Assembly (NCBI GenBank): GCA_033032175.1
Contig: CM065322.1
Span: 5,952,001 to 6,016,000 of the forward strand
DNA: 64,000 nt
DNA from: Saturnia japonica
Lineage: Eukaryota > Arthropoda > Insecta > Lepidoptera > Saturniidae
Reading direction: 5' to 3'
Made by a program: the position numbers and the translations under genes. Shown here piece after piece: positions 49,074-59,619 of this stretch; position 1 is the first letter of the stretch; each line of letters starts with the position of its first letter. The notes beneath the pieces are model-generated. The model was given only the letters and a program-made list of their open reading frames with translations. It was not told the origin of the DNA and ran no database searches.

Positions 49074-49113
49074 TAAAAAAAAAATTATCGACATGCTTGT
49101 TGAAAAATTTTAA

Positions 49114-50091
49114 ACTGTTAATATCACAACAAAACAAGCCAGAGATGATGCTGATGTTCTCATCATTGACACAGCTATTGCCTTATCAGAACATCAAAAG
49201 ACTGCTGTCATCATAGGAGAAGATATCGATTTGCTCGTTATTTTAATTGGACGTACTCAGTCACATCATCAGGAATTTTTTTTGAAAAAAGTTGGCAAAG
49301 GCAATGTCAAAACACAAATATATTCTACTAAAAGTTTTGACCAATATCCTCGTACTAAAAAGCACATTTTATTTTTACACGCATTCAGTGGCTGTGACAC
49401 GACTTCTGCGCTATTTAAAAAAGGAAAAAAAACTGTTACTAGAGCATTGGAAAAAATTCCTGATTTAGATAAACTGGTGGAAGTATTTCAACAAGAAAAC
49501 TGCCCAAAACAAACATTATTAGAAAATGGAGTGCGCATCTTGTTGGCATTATATAATGCTCCAAAATCTGAGGACAACATTGATCATTTCCGCTACACGC
49601 AATTCATCAAATTTACAAAACTAAATAAACCTGTACAACTGTCAACACTTCCACCAACAAGTGTAGCAGCTCATCAAAACATAAAACGTGTCTACTACCA
49701 GATTCAAACGTGGTTAGGGAAGGACTTAGAACCTCAAGAATGGGGCTGGATGCTTGAAAATGAAATCCTGGAGCCCATACGAACGTTATTACCTCCAGCA
49801 CCAGCCGAACTACTAAACGTAATATTTTGCAATTGCAAAAATGGTTGTGGTTCCCGCTGTGGATGCAGAAAATCAGGGCTACAATGTTCTTTAGCTTGCG
49901 GCCAGTGCAACGGACAAGCTTGCCTCAACGCTTCACTGTATCCAAGTAATCCCGATGAAGAAAATACATATGATCCCGATATTCTGGAAGGTTTGAAGAT
50001 GAACATGACAGATAATGAGGATGATGACAATGAATCGAACATTTTTGAGCGACAAGAAGAAGAAGACGACGAAGAAGAAGAAGATAATTAG
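49114..50091 (+). pseudogene. Nuclease-transposon protein, C-terminal FEN1-like, CXC and acidic block
   Basis: An open frame of 325 codons after the TAA at 49111; the first ATG is at 49231, but the homology starts before it. It supplies the remaining FEN1-type motifs in order: ARDDADVLIID near 49141 (position of the EAEA acids), GEDIDLLVIL near 49216 (TEDMDGL position) and FSGCDTTSALFKKGKK near 49386 (the GCDY helix-hairpin-helix position). Then come EWGWMLENEI, a CXC cluster of nine cysteines (CNCKNGCGSRCGCRKSGLQC and on, about 49828-49930) like tesmin/TSO1 DNA-binding repeats, and a Glu/Asp-rich tail. The stop is at 50089-50091, with AATAAA at 50191-50196. It would be a structure-specific nuclease that binds DNA, if intact. 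The upstream stop and frameshift make this copy defective. Confidence 0.8.
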
Positions 50092-50229
50092 CTTCCATTT
50101 CCAATTTCATTACAATTAAAATCAACAAAGATACTTTTGATATTTGAACTCACATTTTGACAAATGTATATTATGCCGTATTTAATAATAAATAAAAATA
50201 TGTGTAAAATATATACTCTTACTATCATT

Positions 50230-50790
50230 TTAACTTAAAATAAAACTAAAATATATAATCCAGAATTAATAATATTTTATACTTAAATAGTTAAATATGA
50301 ATAATTATATATAAATAATCAAGTTACTTACTTTAATTAAATATAAATAATTAATAGTTAGTACATAAATAATAGGCATTGTTTAATAATTATAATTTCC
50401 AAGTAAATAATTGACTTTATAACGTACTGATAACCATAACTCACGCTTGACCTTGCATTAGGCCGTATATGACTGTACGATGTGCACTCTTCGCGCTCTA
50501 CCTTCAAAACGGTTGGTTGTATGAAAAAAAAGTTTAAACAAAAGTTGTAGGGAATTTTATAGCCTACAACTTTTATAATAAATGCAAATCTCATTTAACC
50601 GATAGGAAGCCAGATATTCGCGAAAAACCGATTTTTGTGACCTTTGACCTTGAATATCTTGAGACGCGGACACGATAACGATTGTGACTTTTGAGACATT
50701 TAGAATGACAAAACAAAGGTTCATACCAATTAGCAGCTTATTATCTTTCTTTCCGAGGTTGACCCCTTTTTTTACCTAATATGACTGGGC
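50230..50790 (-). repeat. Right inverted repeat of the nuclease transposon
   Basis: About 561 bp, the inverse partner of 46418-46972. The inner boundary is sharp, after AAGTTAA. It contains the same 12-bp stem-loop at 50540-50574. Confidence 0.93.
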
Positions 50791-50794
50791 TATA

Positions 50795-53130
50795 TGTATA
50801 TAGTAAGTTGTAGGAAGGTAAGGTTTGGAATTATGGCAAATGATAGAGATATCAAATTTTAAGATTGACGTTTGTACTTGTGTTACCTAAAAATAGTATA
50901 CAAAGTTTTTAAAATTACATATTTTAATTATTTTTTGTATACTATAAATATATGTGACCAGTTTATTTTTCTCATACCGAGAAACTTACAACATAACATA
51001 CAAACTTTTTACAAAATTGTTTAAAATAAAGTACATATGTTAAAAAATTATTTGACAAAAGTCCAATGAAAAGTATTGTTTAATTGTTATAAATTAACAA
51101 GAAGGTTACAAAAAAAAACAGTAGTTATCTGTACCTGCAATTATTTCAACTATTAAAAAGTTTGCAGCTGCAATACGTAAAATGATCGATATAAATACAC
51201 TACTAATATACTCGATAATATTAACAATGCATTAAAACCACATTCCAAAGGCATCCCGTTCGTCTAGAAACTACTAACATCTGATCATTAAGTTAATAAC
51301 ATATTGACTCGGCAGGTGCTACTGCATCTTTTGTTTTATTCCTAGTTTGGCCAGTCTATTTCAAGTTTTTCAAAACTACACGTTGTCTTTGTATCATAGC
51401 AAAAATTTATATTATACTTTTCATATCAACTTTGGAAGTGACGGCGTCGATTTGGAATTATGGCACATTATAGTGATATCACATTTCATATTTTATAGGA
51501 AATCATTATAAGTATTTTATAATTGTAATTCACTTGCTGAAACGGTTTTTATGATAAAAATTACTAAATATTATTGACAAAAATAAATTGCTCGTGATTT
51601 ACCTTAATAACGACACATAAAAAATATGTTGGTAAATAAAAAATGGTCATTTTATAGTTTCAATATTAGCACGGTAAAGTGATGGAACTGTTCCTGATGG
51701 TAAAAAGAATCTAAAAACAGTTGTGACCACAACACTCCTTTGCCAGACGCCGTGCTGTCATGAATGCATAAATGCATATTACATGCATAAATAGAAATTG
51801 AATATGCACCGGTTGATCCCAAAAAGCAATGCGCATAAGCGGAATCACTATGACAGGCTTTTCATTACATGAATAGTGGTCGCGACCTAGTCGAGGTTGT
51901 GCAGCCCTACAACTCCACTATCGCTAATTCCTTGTTCATACACAGCTGGGTGTATCAGATGTCTCAAGTCCTAAAATTATATTTTATCCCTCGTACGTCA
52001 TAAGTCAAAAAACTTAGAAAAAATCATTGAAAACTACTAAATATCTGAAGCTCTCATAATGTTTCATGTTAACAAAACTTACTCTTATCATATTTCTCAA
52101 CGTCCTCAATCTAACTTTAAATAAACTTATACCCACATAACTACGTTGACATTGCTTAATCGGAACGTGTTGCAAAACGAAGCGAATTTCTTTGTTTGTT
52201 ATATTACAATAGCATTATGGGGTACTCCTCCTTTCATTGCGGGTAAATATTCCTCATTTATTTGTTTAGTAATGGGTGCTTCTATTTCATGAATCCCAAT
52301 ATTAGTTGGTTTAAAAAAATTGCATATTTAGGATCTCAGTTAAAAAGTCTCAATAAGTATATACTTTGTTTATTGCTGAAGATAGTATATATTGGGCAAG
52401 ACATAGTGCAAGTAGGAGAAGAAAACTGTTAAAACATACGGTTAACAACTGTAGGTAGGTAATACAAAATGTTTTGACAGGCGCATATTATCATAATGAC
52501 ACGTTATGATAATCAATGTCACAACTATCAATCGAGAACATGTGTCAGCGAGTTATGATTGGTTGTTATGGTAAACGCGTCTACTAAACATTGCGCTACA
52601 GTGACATAAGCGACAAGTATGGTATTTACCGTCTATTGTTAAAAGGTGTGGGCAGGATTGAGAAATTTGGATCATAGATATGGTTACAAAATACATACTT
52701 AAAATAAATTTGAAGTTTGAATGCGTTATTAAAGAGCGATGACTCGTAATTAATGTCATGCACGAATAACACTTAAATGGATGCTTATAGTAAACTTTCA
52801 TAACAAAAATTACAAATTACTCTATAAACAAATCAAAGTAAAGGTAAAAAAAGGTTGTCTGTACATATATAAGTACGCACGTTAGAAGCTAAAATGCCTT
52901 TGAATAGTCACACTCGATTATGGGACGATGACATAGAGTATGACTATCTCCACAATAGTAAAATAGAAGGTTTAGCAAGTAACTTCATAGTGTAGACTTT
53001 TTATTACAATGTTGAAAAAATTTATATCAAAAAAGTTATCACTTCAAACATAATCATTCCCTTAATACACAGTTTAAAATTGCAATACAGCTATTTACAA
53101 TGTTGTTATACTTTTTTACTTATAATATCA
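50795..53130. other. No gene seen
   Basis: A segment of about 45 bases (TTTGGAATTATGGCA and on) at 50827 recurs diverged at 51448. A GC-richer patch at 51720-51960 is unassigned. Confidence 0.5.
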
Positions 53131-53134
53131 GTCA

Positions 53135-53385
53135 CTAGCTGTGCCCCACGGTTTCACCCTTGTTTTTATCCAACGAACACCGAGCCGCCAATGCACGCGT
53201 GTAGCCTATCGTAGATGTTCTTACTTCCCCCAAGTACAAATTATTTTAACTTTTCATTATCTCCTAAACTATGTATCCAAATAACAAGCTATAACGGGCA
53301 AAATTTAACTTCATAAAATTGTCTTTATGATGAATTAACTTTGTTCGTAAAGGATTAATAAGCCATACCTATAAATAATGTTCAA
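53135..53385 (+). repeat. Dispersed repeat R640, copy d (5' part)
   Basis: Begins CTAGCTGTGCCCCACGGTTT, then CACCGAGCCGCCAATGCACG and TTATCTCCTAAACTATGTAT. It is 3' truncated. Confidence 0.7.
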
Positions 53386-53579
53386 AAATCAAAACACATA
53401 AGGGTACTTTTTATCCCGGTAAAAGTCATGGTTTAACCAGTGTTACCCTACAAATATAATAAATGTAAAGTTTGTAAGTTTGTTGTTTGTACTGTTGTAA
53501 GTTTTATTGGGACGGTTAATGTGTTGGATTCATATTAGGCATATAAAGGACAATACCATACAAACAATAATAAACTCAT

Positions 53580-53755
53580 GTATGATTTTCTTTTGGTTAG
53601 TCGTGTTCCGAAATCAGCCGGTGCATATACAGTAATATAGCGGGGTGATAGGGATCGCGTCCACCATACACATAGTGACAATCGGTTGGTCGTGTTCCGA
53701 GATCTATCTGTGCATATCCAATAATACGCAGACGAAGTCACGGGTACCATCTAGT
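53580..53755 (-). repeat. Inverse copy of the GATCTCGGAACACGA repeat
   Basis: Two GTCGTGTTCCGA motifs (near 53600 and 53690) with TAGGGATCGCGTCCACCATA between them. It ends CGAAGTCACGGGTACCATCT then AGT, a typical repeat end in Lepidoptera. Confidence 0.6.
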
Positions 53756-53759
53756 TTTT

Positions 53760-54465
53760 TAAATAAAAATAACTATTATATGTGTAAACTGTAACTGTGT
53801 GGGTGTATGTGTAACAGTAAAGTTATAAGCACGAAGTTAATTAAGGTAAACTATCATAGTATACTAAAGATGTGTGATCACTGATCAGTCATAAAAATAA
53901 CCACGTTTACCTCTCACACAGATTATTTTTAGATACACTACTTACTCATAAAATACATCAAAGTCATTGAGAATACGATGATCTCACAAGTACACTTTTT
54001 CGTCGCGTTGAATTTAGCTTGAATTATTAAGCTATTTAGAACTCTATAACAAAGGTATAAGAGAACTAAAAAAACTGAACAAAAAGCTCGAGGATGCTTA
54101 ACCTTTCGGTAGGTATATGTGTTACTTTCGCTGTAATTCGTCAAGTGCTAGAAATGGAAAGTTGTCTCACAAAGTTTGCGTTCAATTAGACGCATTACAT
54201 TACCTACTTTATTACTATGATATTTTATGGGCACTTTTTAAATTATTTTATCCTGATTTATGTAGTGATCATGAGATCCACTATCATTGAGTAAGAAATC
54301 CTTTCATGGCTCTAGTTAGCAATTGCAGCGCTCAAGTAGGAAACTCTTGTATAACTACTGTGTATTTTGTTCGAAGGTTTGAAGAACTGGTTATTCACAT
54401 ACAACTTTATTAAAATTTATGAATTCTTATCATAAAACGAGAGAACCAAATTAGTATTTAAAAAC
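53760..54465. other. No gene seen
   Basis: AT-rich. The minus-strand frame at 53938-54144 is unsupported. Confidence 0.5.
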
Positions 54466-54467
54466 CG

Positions 54468-54515
54468 GACAAGTGCGAGTCGGACTCGCGCACCGAGGGT
54501 TCTGTAATTGTACAG
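54468..54515 (+). repeat. One end of an AAGTGCGAGTCGGACTCGCG element
   Basis: CCGGACAAGTGCGAGTCGGA then CTCGCGCACCGAGGGTTCTG. This is the usual terminal sequence of a widespread insect miniature element. The opposite end was not found nearby. Confidence 0.45.
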
Positions 54516-54934
54516 CAACATTCACCAAAATAATTAATAACATTACTTATGAAAGCACCGAACAATTCTAAGGAAAACAAACTATATTGAGGAACAAACT
54601 TAACTTTGCCATCAGAATACCGTTGTCCCCATACATCGATATAAGCCGCGGTCAGTTTACCAATTGCAAATAAGTTTGTAATCGCAATTTTTTTTTTGTG
54701 ATGTAATTACAAATTTACGGCTTTCGGTTTTTTTCCTTTACTTGTGATATAACATTGCTTCTTGCAATTAAATTATTAAGCCCATATAAGTTATTAGCTA
54801 TTTCTTGTTGTACAGGTTATAATATCATAAGAATAGAATCACCTGAATGTCATCTAAAAATTTAGGATTCTGGCATGCCAGGACAAAACCTTTCCAAAAA
54901 GCTTATCGGGGCTTTTAACCAGCGCAGTAGAATA

Positions 54935-55199
54935 GCAAGCAGTGTAATAGGAATCATCTACGGGTCCTTATTAAGAGCAACTGAATAATGTACTAAACAA
55001 TCATATTTTCGATATGGGTGTTCAGAATACAAAAGATTGCAGAGTCTGTGAAAGTGCGAACAAAACACTAAAGTACCTTTCGTGTAATCTACTGAGCGCT
55101 AATCGCAACCGGATATTGAGCAAGCAGGTGCTCCTGTTTGAGGTACAGTCGCACCCTGCAAAGAAAGTCCCACGGTATATGGGCGATGAGCTTTAGTAG
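54935..55199 (+). pseudogene. LINE (I/R1-like) C-terminal remnant with zinc knuckle
   Basis: The plus frame contains VQNTKDCRVCESANKTLKYL and SCNLLSANRNRIL, which fits the Cys-rich end of R1/I-type LINE proteins (CRxC, then ETxxHxxxxCP). Upstream frames give SVIGII with the usual TGH region shifted out of frame. The ORF 55014-55196 is this remnant, not a host gene. Confidence 0.55.
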
Positions 55200-55204
55200 T
55201 GTGA

Positions 55205-56890
55205 GGTGACTATAATAGATCTGGTTGGTGGCAGTGGAACAGGGTTGTAATAAAACCTGCATTAGCCTCCGTTTTGAATAATAATAACACAACGCCGATC
55301 AGACATGTCACTACATATATAATATGGTTAGAACTACAGTTGCTATAAATAAGTAATTTTATTTTAAGTTGAAAGCAAGCGAACGGTGACGAACATAAAG
55401 TTCATATTAAAGGAAGTTTTAAAATTTATATACATAACAATTCATAAATAAAAGTAATACACGAATAGCATTAAATTAGGAATGCGGAAGATGCAACGTA
55501 GATCCAAATAACACAGTTTCGTGTGTCCAAACTAACACATCACAGAGCTTGGTGCGACCACACTGGCGCCTCTATAAATCTTATATGGCCTAGTATAAAT
55601 TCCTATAGGAAACCAATCTTAAATATATAGATATATTTCCGTGGTTTGACAGGAAACCTGTTTCCGTAACACTGACAGTCTAAAGGTGGAATCATAAAAA
55701 ACTTAGTATCCAATCATTTTCAAATTACACTATATTAAATTTAAATTTAGATTTTATTATGTACGCAGTTTTTTTAATACACACTCGTAATTACAGTACA
55801 AGTTTCGAATATTAAAGTAGTTACTGGTAATTATCAAAAATATTATATCAAGTATTTTGCAAAAAGCAAGATCTTGATGAAATAATATAATCCAGATAAA
55901 TTTCCAAATACTGGTCATTCTTTAAAAGTCATTAAACATTACAATAAATTGACCTTTTGTTAAGTTACAAAGAATATTCAACATATAAACGGTATGCAAT
56001 TAACAATTAAACTTTGTTTAGATTTTGTGTAATTAATGCTATTTTCCTTTGCAAAAATTTAGTTTAAGACCAATAGGTTGTCATATTCTAAATTGATTAC
56101 AAAATCATTAGCAAAAAGTAAATAAATAAATATAAGTAGTAAATTAAAATGAAACAGTAAATTTATCAATTTATTGATGTTACATCAACGAGCAATGGAG
56201 CAACATCGAAGCACACTATTTTCTATGATTGACGATTTAATTTAGTGTTATAAATTAAACTCGCTCATTCCTTGAGGGGTCAATCTATGAAATTCGATTA
56301 ACCCAGCCTCTTCATGATCATAATCAACATTCCTATATACGAATAATTCATGGAGTACATGCAACAGAAGTACTGTTGCGAAGGTGCTATTAGTATAGGG
56401 ATATGAATCAAGCTGATAAATAATCAGTGTTTTGAACGTAGTCTTACGTAATATTGAAACATAAAACATTTAAAGTTGCTTAATCTAACTGGAACTAAGA
56501 AAATATTTAAAACAATTGTAATTGTAATAGATGGAAGTGTGTACAGATCGTAAAATAAAGACTTATAGATAAACGAACAAAGGTTAAAAATTGCAATGTT
56601 TGTTACATTTCATCTAATGCCGACAGGTTCGCTCGCGTGGATTTTTCACTTGTTTGAATCAAGGTTATTTATTCTATATTTTTATTACTTTCTTCTGATG
56701 TACGTATTAAAAAAAATTGTGTGTATTATCTTTTAAGCGTTCGCACATCATTTGTCTGCACTAGCATAAAAGTTTCTGGATTAATACCATCAACGCGCAA
56801 TAGGTAGAGCGAGAGTCGTTTCAACAGAATAGTATTTATCATATAGAACTAGACTACATACATGGTGATAAATTCCATCGACAGTCGTCG
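55205..56890. other. No gene seen
   Basis: AT-rich. The minus-strand frame 56248-56469 has no recognised features. Confidence 0.5.
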
Positions 56891-56894
56891 CTGT

Positions 56895-56990
56895 GATGCG
56901 AACATGAAAGAAATGCCTCTTCACGCCTCGATTGAAGAACCCCATATCGTGGGAGGGAGAGAACATGCTAGCCGGTAGGTGATTCTGCAT
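56895..56990 (-). pseudogene. LINE ORF2 C-terminal remnant
   Basis: The minus strand reads NHLPASMFSPSHDMGFFNRG then VKRHFF. This corresponds to the common LINE ending (LPASVFPxSxDxxxFKRxVxRHL). The rest of the 66-residue open frame at 56790-56990 is unrelated. Confidence 0.5.
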
Positions 56991-56999
56991 CTTCTCAGT

Positions 57000-57399
57000 A
57001 CGTCAGTTAGTTCGTATGTTTTCAATGCATGAGTGTATATAATATGTGTATTTGTATTATAACATAGGTATATAGGCACGCATCCAAAGACGCGGACACA
57101 GCTAGTTTATAAAAACTGTGCACTATATGATGTAGTATGTGATAGCACTAATCTCAATTATTGTCAGAAAACGAAAAATGTCAAATGTCAAACATACTTT
57201 TACATCATTATTGTCCAAAACAATTTTTTTATATATAGCAAAACCTTTAAAAAAACCATCATAAGAATGATTAAAAACATTAAGGTTAAATGAAGGTGAG
57301 AACATTATAAATACCATTCTGTTACTAATTTGCTATTACTTAATCACTTTTCAAACAAAATTAAAACTAAATTTCTGGAGAAGTATTCTTCAACATCCT
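57000..57399. other. Upstream flank of the putative two-exon gene
   Basis: A repeat end (AAAGACGCGGACACAGCTAG) lies near 57087 and TATAAAA near 57111. No reliable transcription start can be chosen. Confidence 0.35.
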
Positions 57400-57618
57400 A
57401 TGGGACATTTAACTTGTTATCGCCGTATAGGGAACATAAATCAGTCGCAGACTTCCGCGTCTAAAAAAGAAAGTTCACAACTAATAAAAATGGAAAAAGA
57501 AACGGGAAAACGTTTGGTTCCCGTTTGGTCGCTCGCCACAAACACTCCCAATGTTTGGAATCAAAATATCATTAGAACTGTTTATCCAGAAAATGTAGTC
57601 GTTCGGGAGTTCTTTAAG
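57400..57618 (+). CDS. Putative host gene, exon 1 coding part, unknown protein
   Basis: The open frame from ATG 57400 gives 73 residues of ordinary, well-mixed protein sequence (for example KRLVPVWSLATNTPNVWNQN, then YPENVVVREFFK). It ends at AAG|GTATTT, a usable though weak splice donor at 57619. The next exon is proposed at 59332 and the phases agree (0/0). I do not recognise the family. The basic N-terminal part (KKESSQLIKMEKETGKR) has no signal peptide or membrane segment. The frame is open upstream to 57271, so the true start could differ or another exon could precede it. Without the splice it would end four residues later at a stop. Confidence 0.45.
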
Positions 57619-58737
57619 GTATTTGTTTTATAATAATACAAAATATCCTTACATCTTTTAACTTTCAACTAAAATACAGAATATCAGACATACTTATAAT
57701 AAATTTGGTACTCATAATTAGTCATTGTTCCTTTTTTTACCAATAGTTGTTTCATTTAATAAAGCACCTTGCTGACAAAGTTTTTTGGTTTATAACTAAT
57801 TACACCAGTACACCATTAAACCATCCTCACTTTCTAAGTTCATTTATGTTTCCAATTTTTGTTATTTTTCAATGAAACACTATTATTTTCCTTTACTATT
57901 ATTTTATTAGTGTACTTAGCTATTAAGCCATTTGAAAAAGTGGGACACGTCTTCATGAAGACAAAAAAGTTGCCCAAAACATGTGAAATCTATTTTTACT
58001 TTTTCTTCTATATAGTAACAGCTAAAATCAATATATCTTGTTAGATATTTGTTGGTATGAATATTGAAACCGTACTAATGACCTGCACTATTGACGGGGC
58101 AGGATAGCGACAGGTGTCCTAGGACTATTTATAATCCGTGATTAGAGAACTCCATTCCGGGATCTCGAATTTCGGGGACCCGGTCGTATTTCGGTCCCGA
58201 AAATTTTGGGATTGAATTTCGACAAATCCCGGGATTTTCAGGATTAACAAAAAGTTTAACAGCATCCTTTTTTTCTAGTTGATTAGATTTGTTTGCGTTT
58301 GCGCCGACTCGGCTTGGAAACGAAACATTATTATTAATATCTTTATGATATTTTTTACGATTGATTTTATTTTCGCAATACAAATAAGACATCGTAAAGC
58401 ATTTAACATTTTAAACCTTATGTGGTCATTTAATTTTAATGAGATGAATACTGATCTCTGTAGAGACTTGCTTGTTAAAGGAACTTAGTCTGATTAAGTT
58501 GTTTGTTACGGTTAACATATTAATTTTAAGTGTTATAGACAGCTGATGTAGTTGGTTTATTTTAACTTAAGTTGAAAATGTAATCATATCTGGTTATTTT
58601 AATTTAATGATTGATAATATTCATATTGATCTGTGTAAAAGAGTAACGTATGTTATTACGGAATTTTAAGTCTAATTAAGTTGATATTTGTTTTAGGAGT
58701 TTAAAGTGTTATAGACAGAAGTTGTTTTTTTTTTTTA

Positions 58738-58932
58738 ACTGTCTTCATAAAAAGGCGGTTTTCTTTTCGAATGTTTTTTAATGGATATTTAGGCGTAATT
58801 TCTTTGTTTATGAACGTATTTAGATGATTCTTTTTTTGATGGGAAGGGGACACCTGAAGGATGGTCCCCTTTTAATTTCATTAGCACTGAGTCTTAGGAA
58901 ACTTTTCAAAATAATTGAAGTTGGTTTCCTTT
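58738..58932 (-). repeat. Miniature element M1, copy 5 (inverse)
   Basis: The reverse strand matches the family: AACTGTCTTCA at one end, AATTGAAGTTGGTTTCC at the other, and ATTTAGATGATTC inside. It lies inside the proposed intron of the gene at 57400-59445. Confidence 0.6.
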
Positions 58933-59331
58933 TTAGATAATAATTGTCTTGTAAGAGATTTAAGATGAATTTTAACTATTTACTTTTTTAACTGATTTGT
59001 GAATATAAAAATCTCGAAATCACGTGAATACAAAAAAGGGCCGGGATTCAATCCTCTATCCGTTATTCATAGTCCGTAATTTATAATACGTGACTGGAAC
59101 TAGAAGTGTTATATACGTAGTCAAAAAGTATAAAGTTAACAATCTTAATTAAATCTGAAACTAATCGTGGAAAATAAGAATATAATCAAAAACAGTGAAA
59201 TGATTAAAGAGATGCGGTCGAGCCCATTCGAGACATTTTTTCTTTGTTTTCTTTTCTACCATTACATACTTTTAGATTTAACATTTTCACATTTATCTCA
59301 ACAATTAATAACAAAAGTTTTTTTGTTACAG

Positions 59332-59445
59332 AAAGACAAAACAACCGTTAATCTGTTTTCAGGCGGAAGTAGCAAAGAAATTTCGAATAAATTAATTATG
59401 ATGGATTTCCGCAACGTAACGCCTACGTCAATCAAATATAGTTAA
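59332..59445 (+). CDS. Putative host gene, terminal exon
   Basis: It follows a strong acceptor (a T-rich run, then TTACAG, at 59317-59331) and encodes KDKTTVNLFSGGSSKEISNK plus a further 17 residues to TAA at 59443-59445. Joined in phase 0 to 57400-57618 it makes a 110-residue protein. AATAAA at 59594-59599 could be its polyadenylation signal. The 1713-base intron holds a copy of the miniature element M1. Function unknown. The open frame starting at 59167 is mostly intron. Confidence 0.45.
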   Translation, partial: KDKTTVNLFSGGSSKEISNKLIMMDFRNVTPTSIKYS

Positions 59446-59593
59446 CAATATTTTTGAACAAGAACATAATCTTTACCTGATTCCTACTAATTAGAAAAAC
59501 TATTATGTATAACCTAAAACTAGCGTTTGCAATAAGAACAATCAATTTACGATCTATAAACGTATAAATGTCATTCAACTTCAAGTTAAAGAC

Positions 59594-59599
59594 AATAAA
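59594..59599 (+). terminator. Candidate polyadenylation signal
   Basis: AATAAA lies about 150 bases after the stop codon of the putative two-exon gene. Such hexamers are common in AT-rich DNA, so support is modest. Confidence 0.3.
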
Positions 59600-59619
59600 C
59601 ATAAAATTAAATGTTAGCC

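Larger units (their letters stand above)
46418..50790 (+). mobile_element. Transposon with ~555-bp inverted repeats and a FEN1/PIN-like nuclease gene
   Basis: A 4373-bp element bounded by near-identical inverted repeats (46418-46972 and 50230-50790), each starting GCCCAGTCATATTAGG at the outer edge. TA flanks both ends (46416-46417 and 50791-50792), which may be the target duplication; longer duplications do not match. The interior holds one plus-strand gene in three frame-shifted blocks (47186-49073 and 49114-50091). It encodes zinc-binding motifs, a FEN1/XPG-like nuclease, a CXC cluster and an acidic tail. No classical DDE transposase or reverse transcriptase motif is visible. I recognise the protein family from many uncharacterised invertebrate proteins, but I cannot tie it to a named transposon superfamily with confidence. 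Confidence 0.85.

Noticed and set aside
58130..59100. A DNA transposon bounded by GGGATTGAAT motifs.
   Set aside because: Only about ten bases match between the two sides and the surrounding sequence does not align.
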